This document shows, piece by piece, positions 1 to 12,325 of a stretch of 64,000 nucleotides of DNA. The position numbers were made by a program, and so were the translations under genes. Under the pieces are notes generated by a model, which did not search any database, had not been told where the DNA came from, and saw nothing but the letters and a program-made list of their open reading frames with translations. The stretch is from Deroplatys truncata (taxonomy: Eukaryota > Arthropoda > Insecta > Mantodea > Mantidae): contig CM060984.1 of assembly GCA_030765065.1 (NCBI GenBank), forward strand, positions 2,614,001 to 2,678,000, in the 5' to 3' direction. Each line of letters starts with the position of its first letter. Positions within the stretch are counted from its first letter, which is position 1.

Positions 1-3000
1 TAGAGACTAGCATGGTAAGCACCACACCACCAAGGACGACATTTGAACTCATTACCTTGGGAACTAGAGGCTAGCATGGTAAGCACTACACCACCAAGGA
101 CGACATTTGAACTCATTACCTTGGGAACTAGAGACTAGCATGGTAAGCACTACACCACCAAGGACATTTGAACTCATTACCTCGGGAACTAGAGGCTAGC
201 ATGGTAAGCACTACACCACCAAGGACGACATTTGAACTCATTACCTTGGGAACTAGAGGCTAGCATGGTAAGCACTACACCACCAAGGACGACATTTGAA
301 CTCATTACCTTGGGAACTAGAGGCTAGCATGGTAAGCACTACACCACCAAGGACATTTGAACTCATTACCTCGGGAACTAGAGACTAGCATGGTAAGCAC
401 TACACCACCAAGGACGACATTTGAACTCATTACCTTGGGAACTAGAGGCTAGCATGGTAAGCACTACACCACCAAGGACGACATTTGAACTCATTACCTT
501 GGGAACTAGAGACTAGCATGGTAAGCACTACACCACCAAGGACATTTGAACTCATTACCTCGGGAACTAGAGGCTAGCATGGTAAGCACTACACCACCAA
601 GGACGACATTTGAACTCATTACCTTGGGAACTAGAGGCTAGCATGGTAAGCACTACACCACCAAGGACGACATTTGAACTCATTACCTTGGGAACTAGAG
701 ACTAGCATGGTAAGCACCACACCACCAAGGACAACATTTGAACTCATTACCTTGGGAACTAGAGGCTAGCATGGTAAGCACTACACCACCAAGGACGACA
801 TTTGAACCCGCTACCTCGGGAACCAGAGGCTAGCATGGTAGGCACTACACCACCAAAGACGACAGTTGAACCCGCTGCCTCGGGAACTAGAGGCTAGCAT
901 GGTAAGCACTACACCACCAAGGACATTTGAACTCATTACCTTGGGAACTAGAGGCTAGCATGGTAAGTACTACACCACCAAGGACATTTGAACTCCATAC
1001 CTCGGGAACTAGAGGCTAGCATGGTAAGCACTACACCACCAACGACATTTGAACTCATTACCTTGGGAACTGGAGGCTAGCTTGGTAAGCACTACACCAC
1101 CAACGACATTTGAACTCATTACCTTGGGAACTGGAGGCTAGCATGGTAAGCACTACACCACCAACGACATTTGAACTCATTACCTTGGGAACTGGAGGCT
1201 AGCATGGTAAGCACTACATCACCAAGGACACTTGAACTCATTACCTTGGGAACTAGAGGCTAGCATGGTAAGCACTACACCACCAAGGACATTTGAACTC
1301 ATTACTTCGGGAACTAGAGGCTAGCATGGTAAGCACTACACCACCAAGGACGACATTTGAACTCGTTACCTTGGGAACTAGAGGCTAGCATGGTAAGCAC
1401 TACACCACCAAGGACGACATTTGAACTCATTACCTTGGGAACTAGAGGCTAGCATGGTAAGCACTACACCACCAAGGACGACATTTGAACTCGTTACCTT
1501 GGGAACTAGAGGCTAGCATGGTAAGCACTACACCACCAAGGACAACATTTGAACTCGTTACCTTGGGAACTAGAGGCTAGCATGGTAAGCACTACACCAC
1601 CAAGGACAACATTTGAACTCATTACCTTGGGAACTAGAGGCTAGCATGGTAAGCACTACACCACCAAGGACATTTGAACTCATTACTTCGGAAACTAGAG
1701 GCTAGCATGGTAAGCACTACACCACCAAGGACATTTGAACTCATTACCTCGGGAACTAGAGGCTAGCATGGTAAGCACTACACCACCAAGGACATTTGAA
1801 CTCATTACTTTGGGAACTAGAGGCTAGAATGGTAAGCACTACACCACCAAGGACATTTGAACTCATTACCTCGGGAACTAGAGGCTAGCATGGTAAGCAC
1901 TACACCACCAAGGACAACATTTGAACTCATTACCTTGGGAACTAGAGGCTAGCATGGTAAGCACTACACCACCAAGGACATTTGAACTCATTACCTCGGG
2001 AACTAGAGGCTAGCATGGTAAGCACTACACCACAAAGGACATTTGAACTCATTACTTCGGGAACTAGAGGCTAGCATGGTAAGCACTACACCACCAAGGA
2101 CGACATTTGAACTCATTACCTTGGGAACTAGACGCTAGCATGGTAAGCACTACACCACCAAGGATGACATTTGAACTCGTTACCTTGGAAACTAGAGGCT
2201 AGCATGGTAAGCACTACACCACCAAGGACAACATTTGAACTCGTTACCTTGGGAACTAGAGGCTAGCATGGTAAGCACTACACCACCAAGGATGACATTT
2301 GAACTCGTTACCTTGGGAACTAGAGACTAGCATGGTAAGCACTACACCACCAAGGACGACATTTGAACTCATTACCTTGGGAACTAGAGGCTAGCATGGT
2401 AAGCACTACACCACCAAGGATGACATTTGAACTCGTTACCTTGGAAACTAGAGGCTAGCATGGTAAGCACTACACCACCAAGGACGACATTTGAACTCGT
2501 TACCTTGGGAACTAGAGGCTAGCATGGTAAGCACTACACCACCAAGGACAACATTTGAACTCGTTACCTTGGGAACTAGAGGCTAGCCTTGTAAGCACTA
2601 CACCACCAAGGATGACATTTGAACTCGTTACCTTGGGAACTAGAGACTAGCATGGTAAGCACTACACCACCAAGGACGACATTTGAACTCGTTACCTTGG
2701 GAACTAGAGGCTAGCATGGTAAGCACTACACCACCAAGGACGACATTTGAACTCGTTACCTTGGGAACTAGAGACTAGCATGGTAAGCACTACACCACCA
2801 AGGACAACATTTGAACTCGTTACGTTGGGAACTAGAGGCTAGCATGGTAAGCACTACACCACCAAGGACGACATTTGAACTCATTACCTTGGGAACTAGA
2901 GGCTACCATGGTAAGCACTACACCACCAAGGATGACATTTGAACTCATTACCTTGGGAACTAGAGGCTAGCATGGTAAGCACTACACCACCAAGGATGAC

Positions 3001-3980
3001 ATTTGAACTCATTACCTTGGGAACTAGAGGCTAGCATGGTAAGCACTACACCACCAAGGACGACATTTGAACTCATTACCTTGGGAACTAGAGGTTAGCA
3101 TGGTAAGCACTACACCACCAAGGACGACATTTGAACTCATTACCTTGGGAACTAGAGACTAGCATGGTAAGCTCTACACCACCAAGGACAAAATTTGAAC
3201 TCGTTACCTTGGGAACTAGAGGCTAGCATGGTAAGCACTACACCACCAAGGACGACATTTGAACTCGTTACCTTGGGAACTAGAGGCTAGCCTTGTAAGC
3301 ACTACACCACCAAGGACGACATTTGAACTCATTACCTTGGGAACTAGAGACTAGCTGGTAAGCACTACACCACCAAGGACGACATTTGAACTCGTTACCT
3401 TGGGAACTAGAGATTAGCTGGTAAGCACTACACCACCAAGGACGACATTTGAACTCATTACCTTGGGAAATAGAGACTAGCTGGTAAGCACTACACCACC
3501 AAGGACGACATTTGAACTCATTACCTTGGGAACTAGAGACTAGCTGGTAAGCACTACACCACCAAGGACGACATTTGAACTCATTACCTTGGGAACTAGA
3601 GACTAGCATGGTAAGCACCACACCACCAAGGACGACATTTGAACTCATTACCTTGGGAACTAGAGGCTAGCATGGTAAGCACTACACCACCGAGGATGAC
3701 ATTTGAACTCATTACCTTGGGAACTAGAGGCTAGCATGGTAAGCACTACACCACCAAGGACGACATTTGAACTCATTACCTTGGGAACTAGAGACTAGCA
3801 TGGTAAGCACCACACCACCAAGGACGACATTTGAACTCATTACCTTGGGAACTAGAGGCTAGCATGGTAAGCACTACACCACCGAGGATGACATTTGAAC
3901 TCATTACCTTGGGAACTAGAGGCTAGCATGGTAAGCACTACACCACCAAGGACAACATTTGAACTCATTACCTTGGGAAC

Positions 3981-6250
3981 TAGAGACTAGCATGGTAAGC
4001 ACCACACCACCAAGGACGACATTTGAACTCATTACCTTGGGAACTAGAGGCTAGCATGGTAAGCACTACACCACCAAGGACGACATTTGAACTCATTACC
4101 TTGGGAACTAGAGACTAGCATGGTAAGCACTACACCACCAAGGACATTTGAACTCATTACCTCGGGAACTAGAGGCTAGCATGGTAAGCACTACACCACC
4201 AAGGACGACATTTGAACTCATTACCTTGGGAACTAGAGGCTAGCATGGTAAGCACTACACCACCAAGGACGACATTTGAACTCATTACCTTGGGAACTAG
4301 AGGCTAGCATGGTAAGCACTACACCACCAAGGACATTTGAACTCATTACCTCGGGAACTAGAGACTAGCATGGTAAGCACTACACCACCAAGGACGACAT
4401 TTGAACTCATTACCTTGGGAACTAGAGGCTAGCATGGTAAGCACTACACCACCAAGGACGACATTTGAACTCATTACCTTGGGAACTAGAGACTAGCATG
4501 GTAAGCACTACACCACCAAGGACATTTGAACTCATTACCTCGGGAACTAGAGGCTAGCATGGTAAGCACTACACCACCAAGGACGACATTTGAACTCATT
4601 ACCTTGGGAACTAGAGGCTAGCATGGTAAGCACTACACCACCAAGGACGACATTTGAACTCATTACCTTGGGAACTAGAGACTAGCATGGTAAGCACCAC
4701 ACCACCAAGGACAACATTTGAACTCATTACCTTGGGAACTAGAGGCTAGCATGGTAAGCACTACACCACCAAGGATGACATTTGAACTCATTACCTTGGG
4801 AACTAGAGACTAGCATGGTAAGCACCACACCACCAAGGACGACATTTGAACTCATTACCTTGGGAACTAGAGACTAGCATGGTAAGCACCACACCACCAA
4901 GGACATTTGAACTCATTACCTTGGGAACTAGAGACTAGCTTGTAAGCACTACACCACCAAGGACGACATTTGAACTCATTACCTTGGGAACTAGAGGCTA
5001 GCATGGTAAGCACTACACCACCAAGGACGACATTTGAACTCATTACCTCGGGAACTAGAGGCTAGCATGGTAAGCACTACACCACCAAGGACATTTGAAC
5101 TCATTACCTTGGGAACTAGAGACTAGCTTGTAAGCACTACACCACCAAGGACGACATTTGAACTCATTACCTTGGGAACTAGAGGCTAGCATGGTAAGCA
5201 CTACACCACCAAGGACGACATTTGAACTCATTACCTTGGGAACTAGAGACTAGCATGGTAAGCACTACACCACCAAGGACATTTGAACTCATTACCTCGG
5301 GAACTAGAGGCTAGCATGGTAAGCACTACACCACCAAGGACGACATTTGAACTCATTACCTTGGGAACTAGAGGCTAGCATGGTAAGCACTACACCACCA
5401 AGGACGACATTTGAACTCATTACCTTGGGAACTAGAGGCTAGCATGGTAAGCACTACACCACCAAGGACATTTGAACTCATTACCTCGGGAACTAGAGAC
5501 TAGCATGGTAAGCACTACACCACCAAGGACGACATTTGAACTCATTACCTTGGGAACTAGAGGCTAGCATGGTAAGCACTACACCACCAAGGACGACATT
5601 TGAACTCATTACCTTGGGAACTAGAGACTAGCATGGTAAGCACTACACCACCAAGGACATTTGAACTCATTACCTCGGGAACTAGAGGCTAGCATGGTAA
5701 GCACTACACCACCAAGGACGACATTTGAACTCATTACCTTGGGAACTAGAGGCTAGCATGGTAAGCACTACACCACCAAGGACGACATTTGAACTCATTA
5801 CCTTGGGAACTAGAGACTAGCATGGTAAGCACCACACCACCAAGGACAACATTTGAACTCATTACCTTGGGAACTAGAGGCTAGCATGGTAAGCACTACA
5901 CCACCAAGGATGACATTTGAACTCATTACCTTGGGAACTAGAGACTAGCATGGTAAGCACCACACCACCAAGGACGACATTTGAACTCATTACCTTGGGA
6001 ACTAGAGACTAGCATGGTAAGCACCACACCACCAAGGACATTTGAACTCTTTACCTTGGGAACTAGAGACTAGCTTGTAAGCACTACACCACCAAGGACG
6101 ACATTTGAACTCATTACCTTGGGAACTAGAGGCTAGCATGGTAAGCACTACACCACCAAGGACGACATTTGAACTCATTACCTCGGGAACTAGAGGCTAG
6201 CATGGTAAGCACTACACCACCAAGGACATTTGAACTCATTACCTTGGGAA
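3981..6250 (-). repeat. Higher-order repeat in satellite A, period about 1135 bp
   Basis: Diagnostic unit variants recur at a fixed distance. The unit starting 'aggacatttg' at 4142 recurs at 5277, the 'gcaccacaccacc' variant near 4681 recurs near 5816, and the 'gactagcttg' variant near 5089 recurs near 6224. All three offsets are 1135 bp, which is about 18 units. The start of the window (1 to about 790) matches 3981 onward with an offset of 3980 bp, so at least three copies of this block exist here, the first cut by the window edge or diverging after ~790. Confidence 0.8.
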
Positions 6251-7279
6251 CTAGAGACTAGCTTGTAAGCACTACACCACCAAGGACGACATTTGAACTC
6301 ATTACCTTGGGAACTAGAGGCTAGCATGGTAAGCACTACACCACCAAGGACGACATTTGAACTCATTACCTTGGGAACTAGAGGCTAGCATGGTAAGCAC
6401 TACACCACCAAGGACGACATTTGAACTCATTACCTTGGGAACTAGAGACTAGCTGGTAAGCACTACACCACCAAGGACGACATTTGAACTCATTACCTTG
6501 GGAACTAGAGACTAGCTGGTAAGCACTACACCACCAAGGACGACATTTGAACTCATTACCTTGGGAACTAGAGGCTAGCATGGTAAGCACTACACCACCA
6601 AGGACGACATTTGAACTCATTACCTTGGGAACTAGAGGCTAGCATGGTAAGCACTACACCACCAAGGACGACATTTGAACTCATTACCTTGGGAACTAGA
6701 GGCTAGCATGGTAAGCACTACACCACCAAGGACGACATTTGAACTCATTACCTTGGGAACTAGAGACTAGCTGGTAAGCACTACACCACCAAGGACGACA
6801 TTTGAACTCATTACCTTGGGAACTAGAGACTAGCTGGTAAGCACTACACCACCAAGGACAACATTTGAACTCATTACCTTGGGAACTAGAGGCTAGCATG
6901 GTAAGCACTACACCACAAAGGACGACATTTGAACTCATTACCTTGGGAACTAGAGACTAGCTGGTAAGCACTACACCACCAAGGACGACATTTGAACTCA
7001 TTACCTTGGGAACTAGAGACTAGCTTGGTAAGCACTACACCACCAAGGACGACATTTGAACTCATTACCTTGGGAACTAGAGACTAGCATGGTAAGCACT
7101 ACACCACCAAGGACGACATTTGAACTCATTACCTTGGGAACTAGAGACTAGCTGGTAAGCACTACACCACCAAGGACATTTGAACTCATTACCTTGGGAA
7201 CTAGAGGGTAGCATGTTAAGCACTACACCACCAAGGACATTTGAACACATTACCTTGGGAACTAGAGGCTAGCATGGTA

Positions 7280-7760
7280 AGCACACTAACAAGTACGACA
7301 TTTGAACTCGCTACCTCGGGAACTAGAGGCTAGCATGGTAAGCACTACACCACCAAGGACATTTGAACCCGCTAGCTCGGGAACTAGAGGCTAGCATGGT
7401 AAGCACACTAACAAGTACGACATTTGAACTCGCTACCTCGGGAACTAGAGGGTAGCATGTTAAGCACTACACCACCGAGGACGACATTTGAACTCGTTAC
7501 CTTGGGAACTAGAGGCTAGCATGGTAAGCACTACACCACCAAGGACGACATTTGAACTCGCTACCTCGGGAACTAGAGGGTAGCATGTTAAGCACTACAC
7601 CACCGAGGATGACATTTGAACTCATTACCTTGGGAACTAGAGGCTAGCATGGTAAGCACTACACCACCAAGGACGACATTTGAACTCGCTACCTCGGGAA
7701 CTAGAGGGTAGCATGTTAAGCACTACACCACCGAGGATGACATTTGAACTCATTACCTTG
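7280..7760 (-). repeat. Island of SINE-like satellite A variants
   Basis: Units here carry 'gaactcgctacctcggg' or 'gaacccgctagctcggg' in place of the common 'gaactcattaccttggg'. On the minus strand this restores GCGAGTTCAAA or GCGGGTTCAAA, closer to the B box of the SINE at 12153-12163. Similar units occur near 790-890 and at 9655-10080. A sub-block of about 130 bp (two units) is repeated three times between 7440 and 7740. Confidence 0.65.
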
Positions 7761-10146
7761 GGAACTAGAGGCTAGCATGGTAAGCACTACACCACCAAGG
7801 ACGACATTTGAACTCATTACCTTGGGAACTAGAGGCTAGTATGGTAAGCACTACACTACCAAGGATGACATTTGAACTCGTTACCTTGGGAACTAGAGGC
7901 TAACATGGTAAGCACTACACCACCAAGGACGACATTTGAACTCATTACCTTGGAAACTAGAGGCTAGCATGGTAAGCACTACACCACCAAGGATGACATT
8001 TGAACTCGTTACCTTGGAAACTAGAGGCTAGCATGGTAAGCACTACACCACCAAGGACGACATTTGAACTCATTACCTTGGGAACTAGAGGCTAGCATGG
8101 TAAGCACTACACCACCAAGGACAACATTTGAACTCGTTACGTTGGGAACTAGAGGCTAGCATGGTAAGCACTACACCACCAAGGACGACATTTGAACTCG
8201 TTACCTCGGGAACTAGAGGCTAGCATGGTAAGCACTACACCACCAAGGACGACATTTGAACTCGTTACCTTGGGAACTGGAGACTAGCATGGTAAGCACT
8301 ACACCACCAAGGACGACATTTGAACTCGTTACCTTGGGAACTAGAGGCTAGCCTTGTAAGCACTACACCACCAAGGATGACATTTGAACTCATTACCTTG
8401 GGAACTAGAGGCTAGCCTTGTAAGCACTACACCACCAAGGACGACATTTGAACTCGTTACCTTGGGAACTAGAGACTAGCATGGTAAGCACTACACCACC
8501 AAGGACAACATTTGAACTCGTTACCTTGGGAACTAGAGGCTAGCCTTGTAAGCACTACACCACCAAGGACGACATTTGAACTCATTACCTCGGGAACTAG
8601 AGGCTAGCATGGTAAGCACTACACCACCAAGGACGACATTTGAACTCGTTACCTTGGGAACTAGAGGCTAGCCTTGTAAGCACTACACCACCAAGGACGA
8701 CATTTGAACTCATTACCTTGGGAACTAGAGACTAGCTGGTAAGCGCTACACCACCAAGGACGACATTTGAACTCATTACCTTGGGAACTAGAGACTAGCT
8801 GGTAAGCACTACACCACCAAGGACGACATTTGAACTCATTACCTTGGGAACTAGAGACTAGCTTGTAAGCACTACACCACCAAGGACGACATTTGAACTC
8901 ATTACCTTGGGAACTAGAGGCTAGCATGGTAAGCACTACACCACCAAGGACGACATTTGAACTCATTGCCTCGGGAACTAGAGGCTAGCATGTTAAGCAC
9001 TACACCACCGAGGATGACATTTGAACTCGTTACCTTGGAAACTAGAGGCTAACATGGTAAGCACTACACCACCGAGGATGACATTTGAACTCGTTACCTT
9101 GGAAACTAGAGGCTAACATGGTAAGCACTACACCACCAAGGACGACATTTGAACTCATTACCTTGGGAACTAGAGACTAGCTTGTAAGCACTACACCACC
9201 AAGGACGACATTTGAACTCGTTACCTTGGAAACTAGAGGCTAATATGGTAAGCACTACACCACCGAGGACGACATTTGAACTCGTTACCTTGGAAACTAG
9301 AGGCTAAAATGGTAAGCACTACACCACCAAGGATGACATTTGAACTCGTTACCTTGGAAACTAGAGGCTAACATGGTAAGCACTACACCACCGAGGATGA
9401 CATTTGAACTCGTTACCTTGGAAACTAGAGGCTAACATGGTAAGCACTACACCACCGAGGACGACATTTGAACTCGTTACCTTGGAAACTAGAGGCTAGC
9501 ATGGTAAGCACTACACTACCGAGGACGACATTTGAACTCATTACCTTGGGAACTAGAGGCTAGCATGGTAAGCACTACACCACCAAGGACATTTGAACTC
9601 ATTACTTCGGGAACTAGAGGCTAACATGGTAAGCACTACACCACCAAGGACATTTGAACCCGCTACCTCGGGAACTAGAGGCTAGCATGGTAAGCACTAC
9701 ACCACCAAGAACATTTGAACTCATTACTTCGGGAACTAGAGGCTAACATGGTAAGCACTACACCACCGAGGACATTTGAAACCGCTACCTCGGGAACTAG
9801 AGGCTAGCATGGTAAGCACTACACCACCAAGGACATTTGAACCCGCTACCTCGGGAACTAGAGGCTAGCATGGTGAGCACTACACCACCAAGGACATTTG
9901 AACCCGCTACCTCGGGAACTAGAGGCTAGCATGGTAAGCACTACACCACCAAGGACATTTGAACTCGTTACCTTCGGGAACTAGAGGCTAGCATGGTAGG
10001 TGCTACACCACCAAGGACATTTGAACTTGTTACCTCGGGAACTAGAGGCTAGCATGGTAGGTGCTACACCACCAAGGACATTTGAACTCGTTACCTCGGG
10101 AACTAGAGGCTAGCATGGTAAGTACTACACCACCGAGGACGACATT

Positions 10147-11998
10147 TGAGGTCTGGTGTTTGTTATTTGGAGACAGGTCTGACTCAGCATGTCAGTAGCC
10201 AACCAATGCCACTGGTCTGGTGCCGGCGTGTCCGGTACCCACTCAAGGTCCAGCTTTAAGGACATACAGACTGTTAGGTCGCTCTAGAGGTTTCCGTGCA
10301 GTAGAGGTGACATCTGTGGGTGTGGTGGCAGCAATTCAAAAGTCATTACACAGCGTTAAGTTTTGTAATTAACAACTTTTCCCAAGTATCCAACTGTTTT
10401 GCTGGTTTTAGGAGTGTTATATTTGGTGTGATGTGGTGTGCAGCTGATGTGTCTCATAGGCTCTTTTTATCTGCTCTCTATCTTTATCTTTTATCTTATC
10501 TGTTCTTTTATGTTTGCTCTGTTTGTTTTACCTATATAGATTTGGTCACATTCAGGGCAATTACTTTGATAGGATTTCGGCTTTTTTGTTGTGAGGTCCT
10601 TCAATTTGCTGCAGAGTAATTTCTCTAGACTGTAGCTATATTTACTTTAGTTAACATCACATATTGAAGTACTGATAGTGCTGCAGCAAGACGCTGTAGT
10701 GCAATAACCATTGACCTTAAGATGGTGGAACTGCTGGTGGTGCTAATTATTCCTCATCACAAATCAACTTAATGTAATTCATTTTCGTGTTTTGTTCCCC
10801 ATTTAAGTAAGAATCTGATTATCTTACACTCACATGACTTTTCCCTCTCTGCTCTTGCACCAACTGTTGTTACAAATGCTTATTCTTGTGTTTACTTCAT
10901 GTTGATCAAGGTAAGCATTTACATATTTTGTTGTAGGTACAGGCAGGGCCAACTCAGCACTGTGCCATAATCACAATTGCCGCCCCCTTCACGCTTTCAG
11001 ATATAACCTAATTGTTTTCCACACTGTCAGTACTCCACGACATGTAATTCTCATGTATATATTTGCATGGTAATCAATAAATAAAACTCAATATGGTGAA
11101 GGAAAACAAGATTGTTCTTCTGAGCAAAAGATAAAACCAAGCAAAGTCACACAATATTTCAGGTTTAGTGCGTCATCAGGAGAATAAAAACATACATGAA
11201 ATGAAAGCACATTTGAGAACAGGTTAACAATCATCTTTATTATAGGGTATATAGTGTGTGCCATTTTGGCACAACCCCCCCTGCCAGAAGCAGAGCAAAT
11301 CTTTTAGAATTATGTCCTAGGTGCTGCACTATTACTCAGAGTAGCGAAAAAGTTCACTGTTTGGCCACTGTCAGGGGAAAGGCAGTGAGGTTGCTGAACA
11401 TCTCCCCGGCTCTGTCTAAATTTCTTTGTAACAACGTTTTTGTAAGCAACAACTATCTAAATTTCTATCCAGGACATGCGTACATATATGTTCAGAATTC
11501 GAGCAGTCTACATTTAATTCAGTGGAGGTCACGTAGAATATATACACTTTGGTACATTTCTTTGTACTTTCATGTAAAGATTTTGAGCAAGCTCACAAAC
11601 CACTAAAGTGATGAAACCAAACAGAAAGGCAATGAGTAGAAAATGTTATGCACAGTGTAAAGGAACTTATGATGTTAAGGACATTTACTGTGAGATTGTA
11701 TTATAAGTTCATTGACTGTTATATTAAAAGTTAAAGTTATCAGAAGAAACATATATTTGAGATGAACTTTTGTGAATGTTATCTAGTTTAAAGAAATGGA
11801 ATTTTGCATTGCTATACAGGAACAGTAAACACAGTTGAAGTTATGTACACAGCCATTTCGCAACCAAGGTTTTCTATTGTCTTATTTCATGTCCCTAACA
11901 TTTAAGCAATTGGTTAGCATCAGTCCACCCTTGATGTTGGGTGCTGTGGATTCGTAACAAACGTCAAAAGATTTACACCACTAAACACCAAGAGAAAT
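10147..11998. other. Non-satellite spacer with no supported gene
   Basis: This AT-rich stretch separates satellite A from the poly(A) tract. Two small open frames (10320-10619 and 11256-11606, plus strand) show no domain I recognise and no coding signature beyond being open; the first is simply T-rich. A fragment near 10811-10925 resembles the tail of the ACTTTCTCTAC family on the reverse strand (TTACACTCACATGACTT). Near 11157-11178 the reverse strand reads CTGATGA, eleven bases, GAAA, a pattern seen at Penelope-like element ends, but it cannot be assigned. Confidence 0.5.
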
Positions 11999-12040
11999 AT
12001 TTGTTATAAAAAAAAAAAAAAAAAAAAAAAGATAACAAAT
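11999..12040. repeat. Poly(A) tract inside a perfect 9-bp inverted repeat
   Basis: ATTTGTTAT at 11999-12007 is the exact reverse complement of ATAACAAAT at 12032-12040. The spacer is 23 A residues and one G. The A tract may be the 3' tail of an unidentified retrotransposed sequence on the plus strand, or a simple expansion. Confidence 0.7.
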
Positions 12041-12090
12041 GAAGGGGGACATCTTACACACTGCAACCAGATCTATTATGCCTATCATTC

Positions 12091-12325
12091 CCAGGAGTGT
12101 CGTCCTTTGTGGTGTAGTGGTACCATGCTAACCTCTAGTTCCCAAGGTTGCGGGTTCAAACCCAGCAAACGGTAATGGGTTAGCATAGCTTCCTTCAGAA
12201 GGGTAGTAAAGCCAGTGATCCCATATTGTACGTAAAAGAACCTCAAGTCTGATAAAGAGGCCTCTGAACAACATTTGCAATCTTTCAGGCCCAATATATA
12301 ATGCGACGAGGGCTAAGCAAGAGAG
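12091..12325 (+). mobile_element. tRNA-derived SINE, head plus body
   Basis: A pol III type 2 promoter is visible. The A box TGGTGTAGTGG at 12110-12120 fits the TRGYNNAGTGG pattern, and the B box GGTTCAAACCC at 12153-12163 is close to GGTTCGANTCC. The gap of about 32 bases between them is normal for a tRNA. The head (12099-12163) is followed by an unrelated body to about 12325, where the 38-bp minisatellite begins with no poly(A) tail between. The minus-strand translation of the B-box region gives the peptide FEPATLG, a common artefact of such SINEs. I cannot see target-site duplications, so the outer limits are approximate. Satellite A is made from this head. Confidence 0.8.

Larger units (their letters stand above)
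1..10146 (-). repeat. Satellite A: tandem array of a 61-64 bp unit derived from a tRNA-SINE head
   Basis: About 160 head-to-tail units fill this stretch with no other sequence between them. Unit lengths differ by small indels: 64 bp is commonest, 63 bp where 'agcatggt' is 'agctggt', and 61 bp where 'ggacgacatt' is 'ggacatt'. Read on the minus strand, the unit runs GTCGTCCTTGGTGGTGTAGT, then GCTTACCATGCTAGCC, TCTAGTTCCCAAGG and GAGTTCAAAT. That follows the tRNA-like head at 12099-12163 almost base for base, including the A-box region (TGGTGTAGTG) and the B-box region (GTTCAAA). The homology is seen directly; the origin by amplification of the SINE head is inference. The array continues past the left edge of the window. 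Confidence 0.93.

Noticed and set aside
3280-8966. Minus-strand frames of 80-122 codons repeating SSSQGNEFKCRPWWCSAY
   Set aside because: They occur only where several 63-bp units (21 codons) follow each other, and units of 64 bp break the frame. They are translations of the tRNA-like head.
1-10146. Regular direct repeats suggestive of a CRISPR array
   Set aside because: Units are contiguous with no unique spacers, the unit is longer than CRISPR repeats, and no cas genes or prokaryotic context exist.
10320-10619. 99-codon hydrophobic plus frame
   Set aside because: The frame lies in T-rich DNA, which yields Phe/Leu/Tyr-rich peptides by composition. No motif or context supports it.
12099-12170. 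A genuine tRNA gene
   Set aside because: A and B boxes are present, but acceptor-stem pairing and a standard anticodon arm cannot be formed and the sequence runs into a SINE body.
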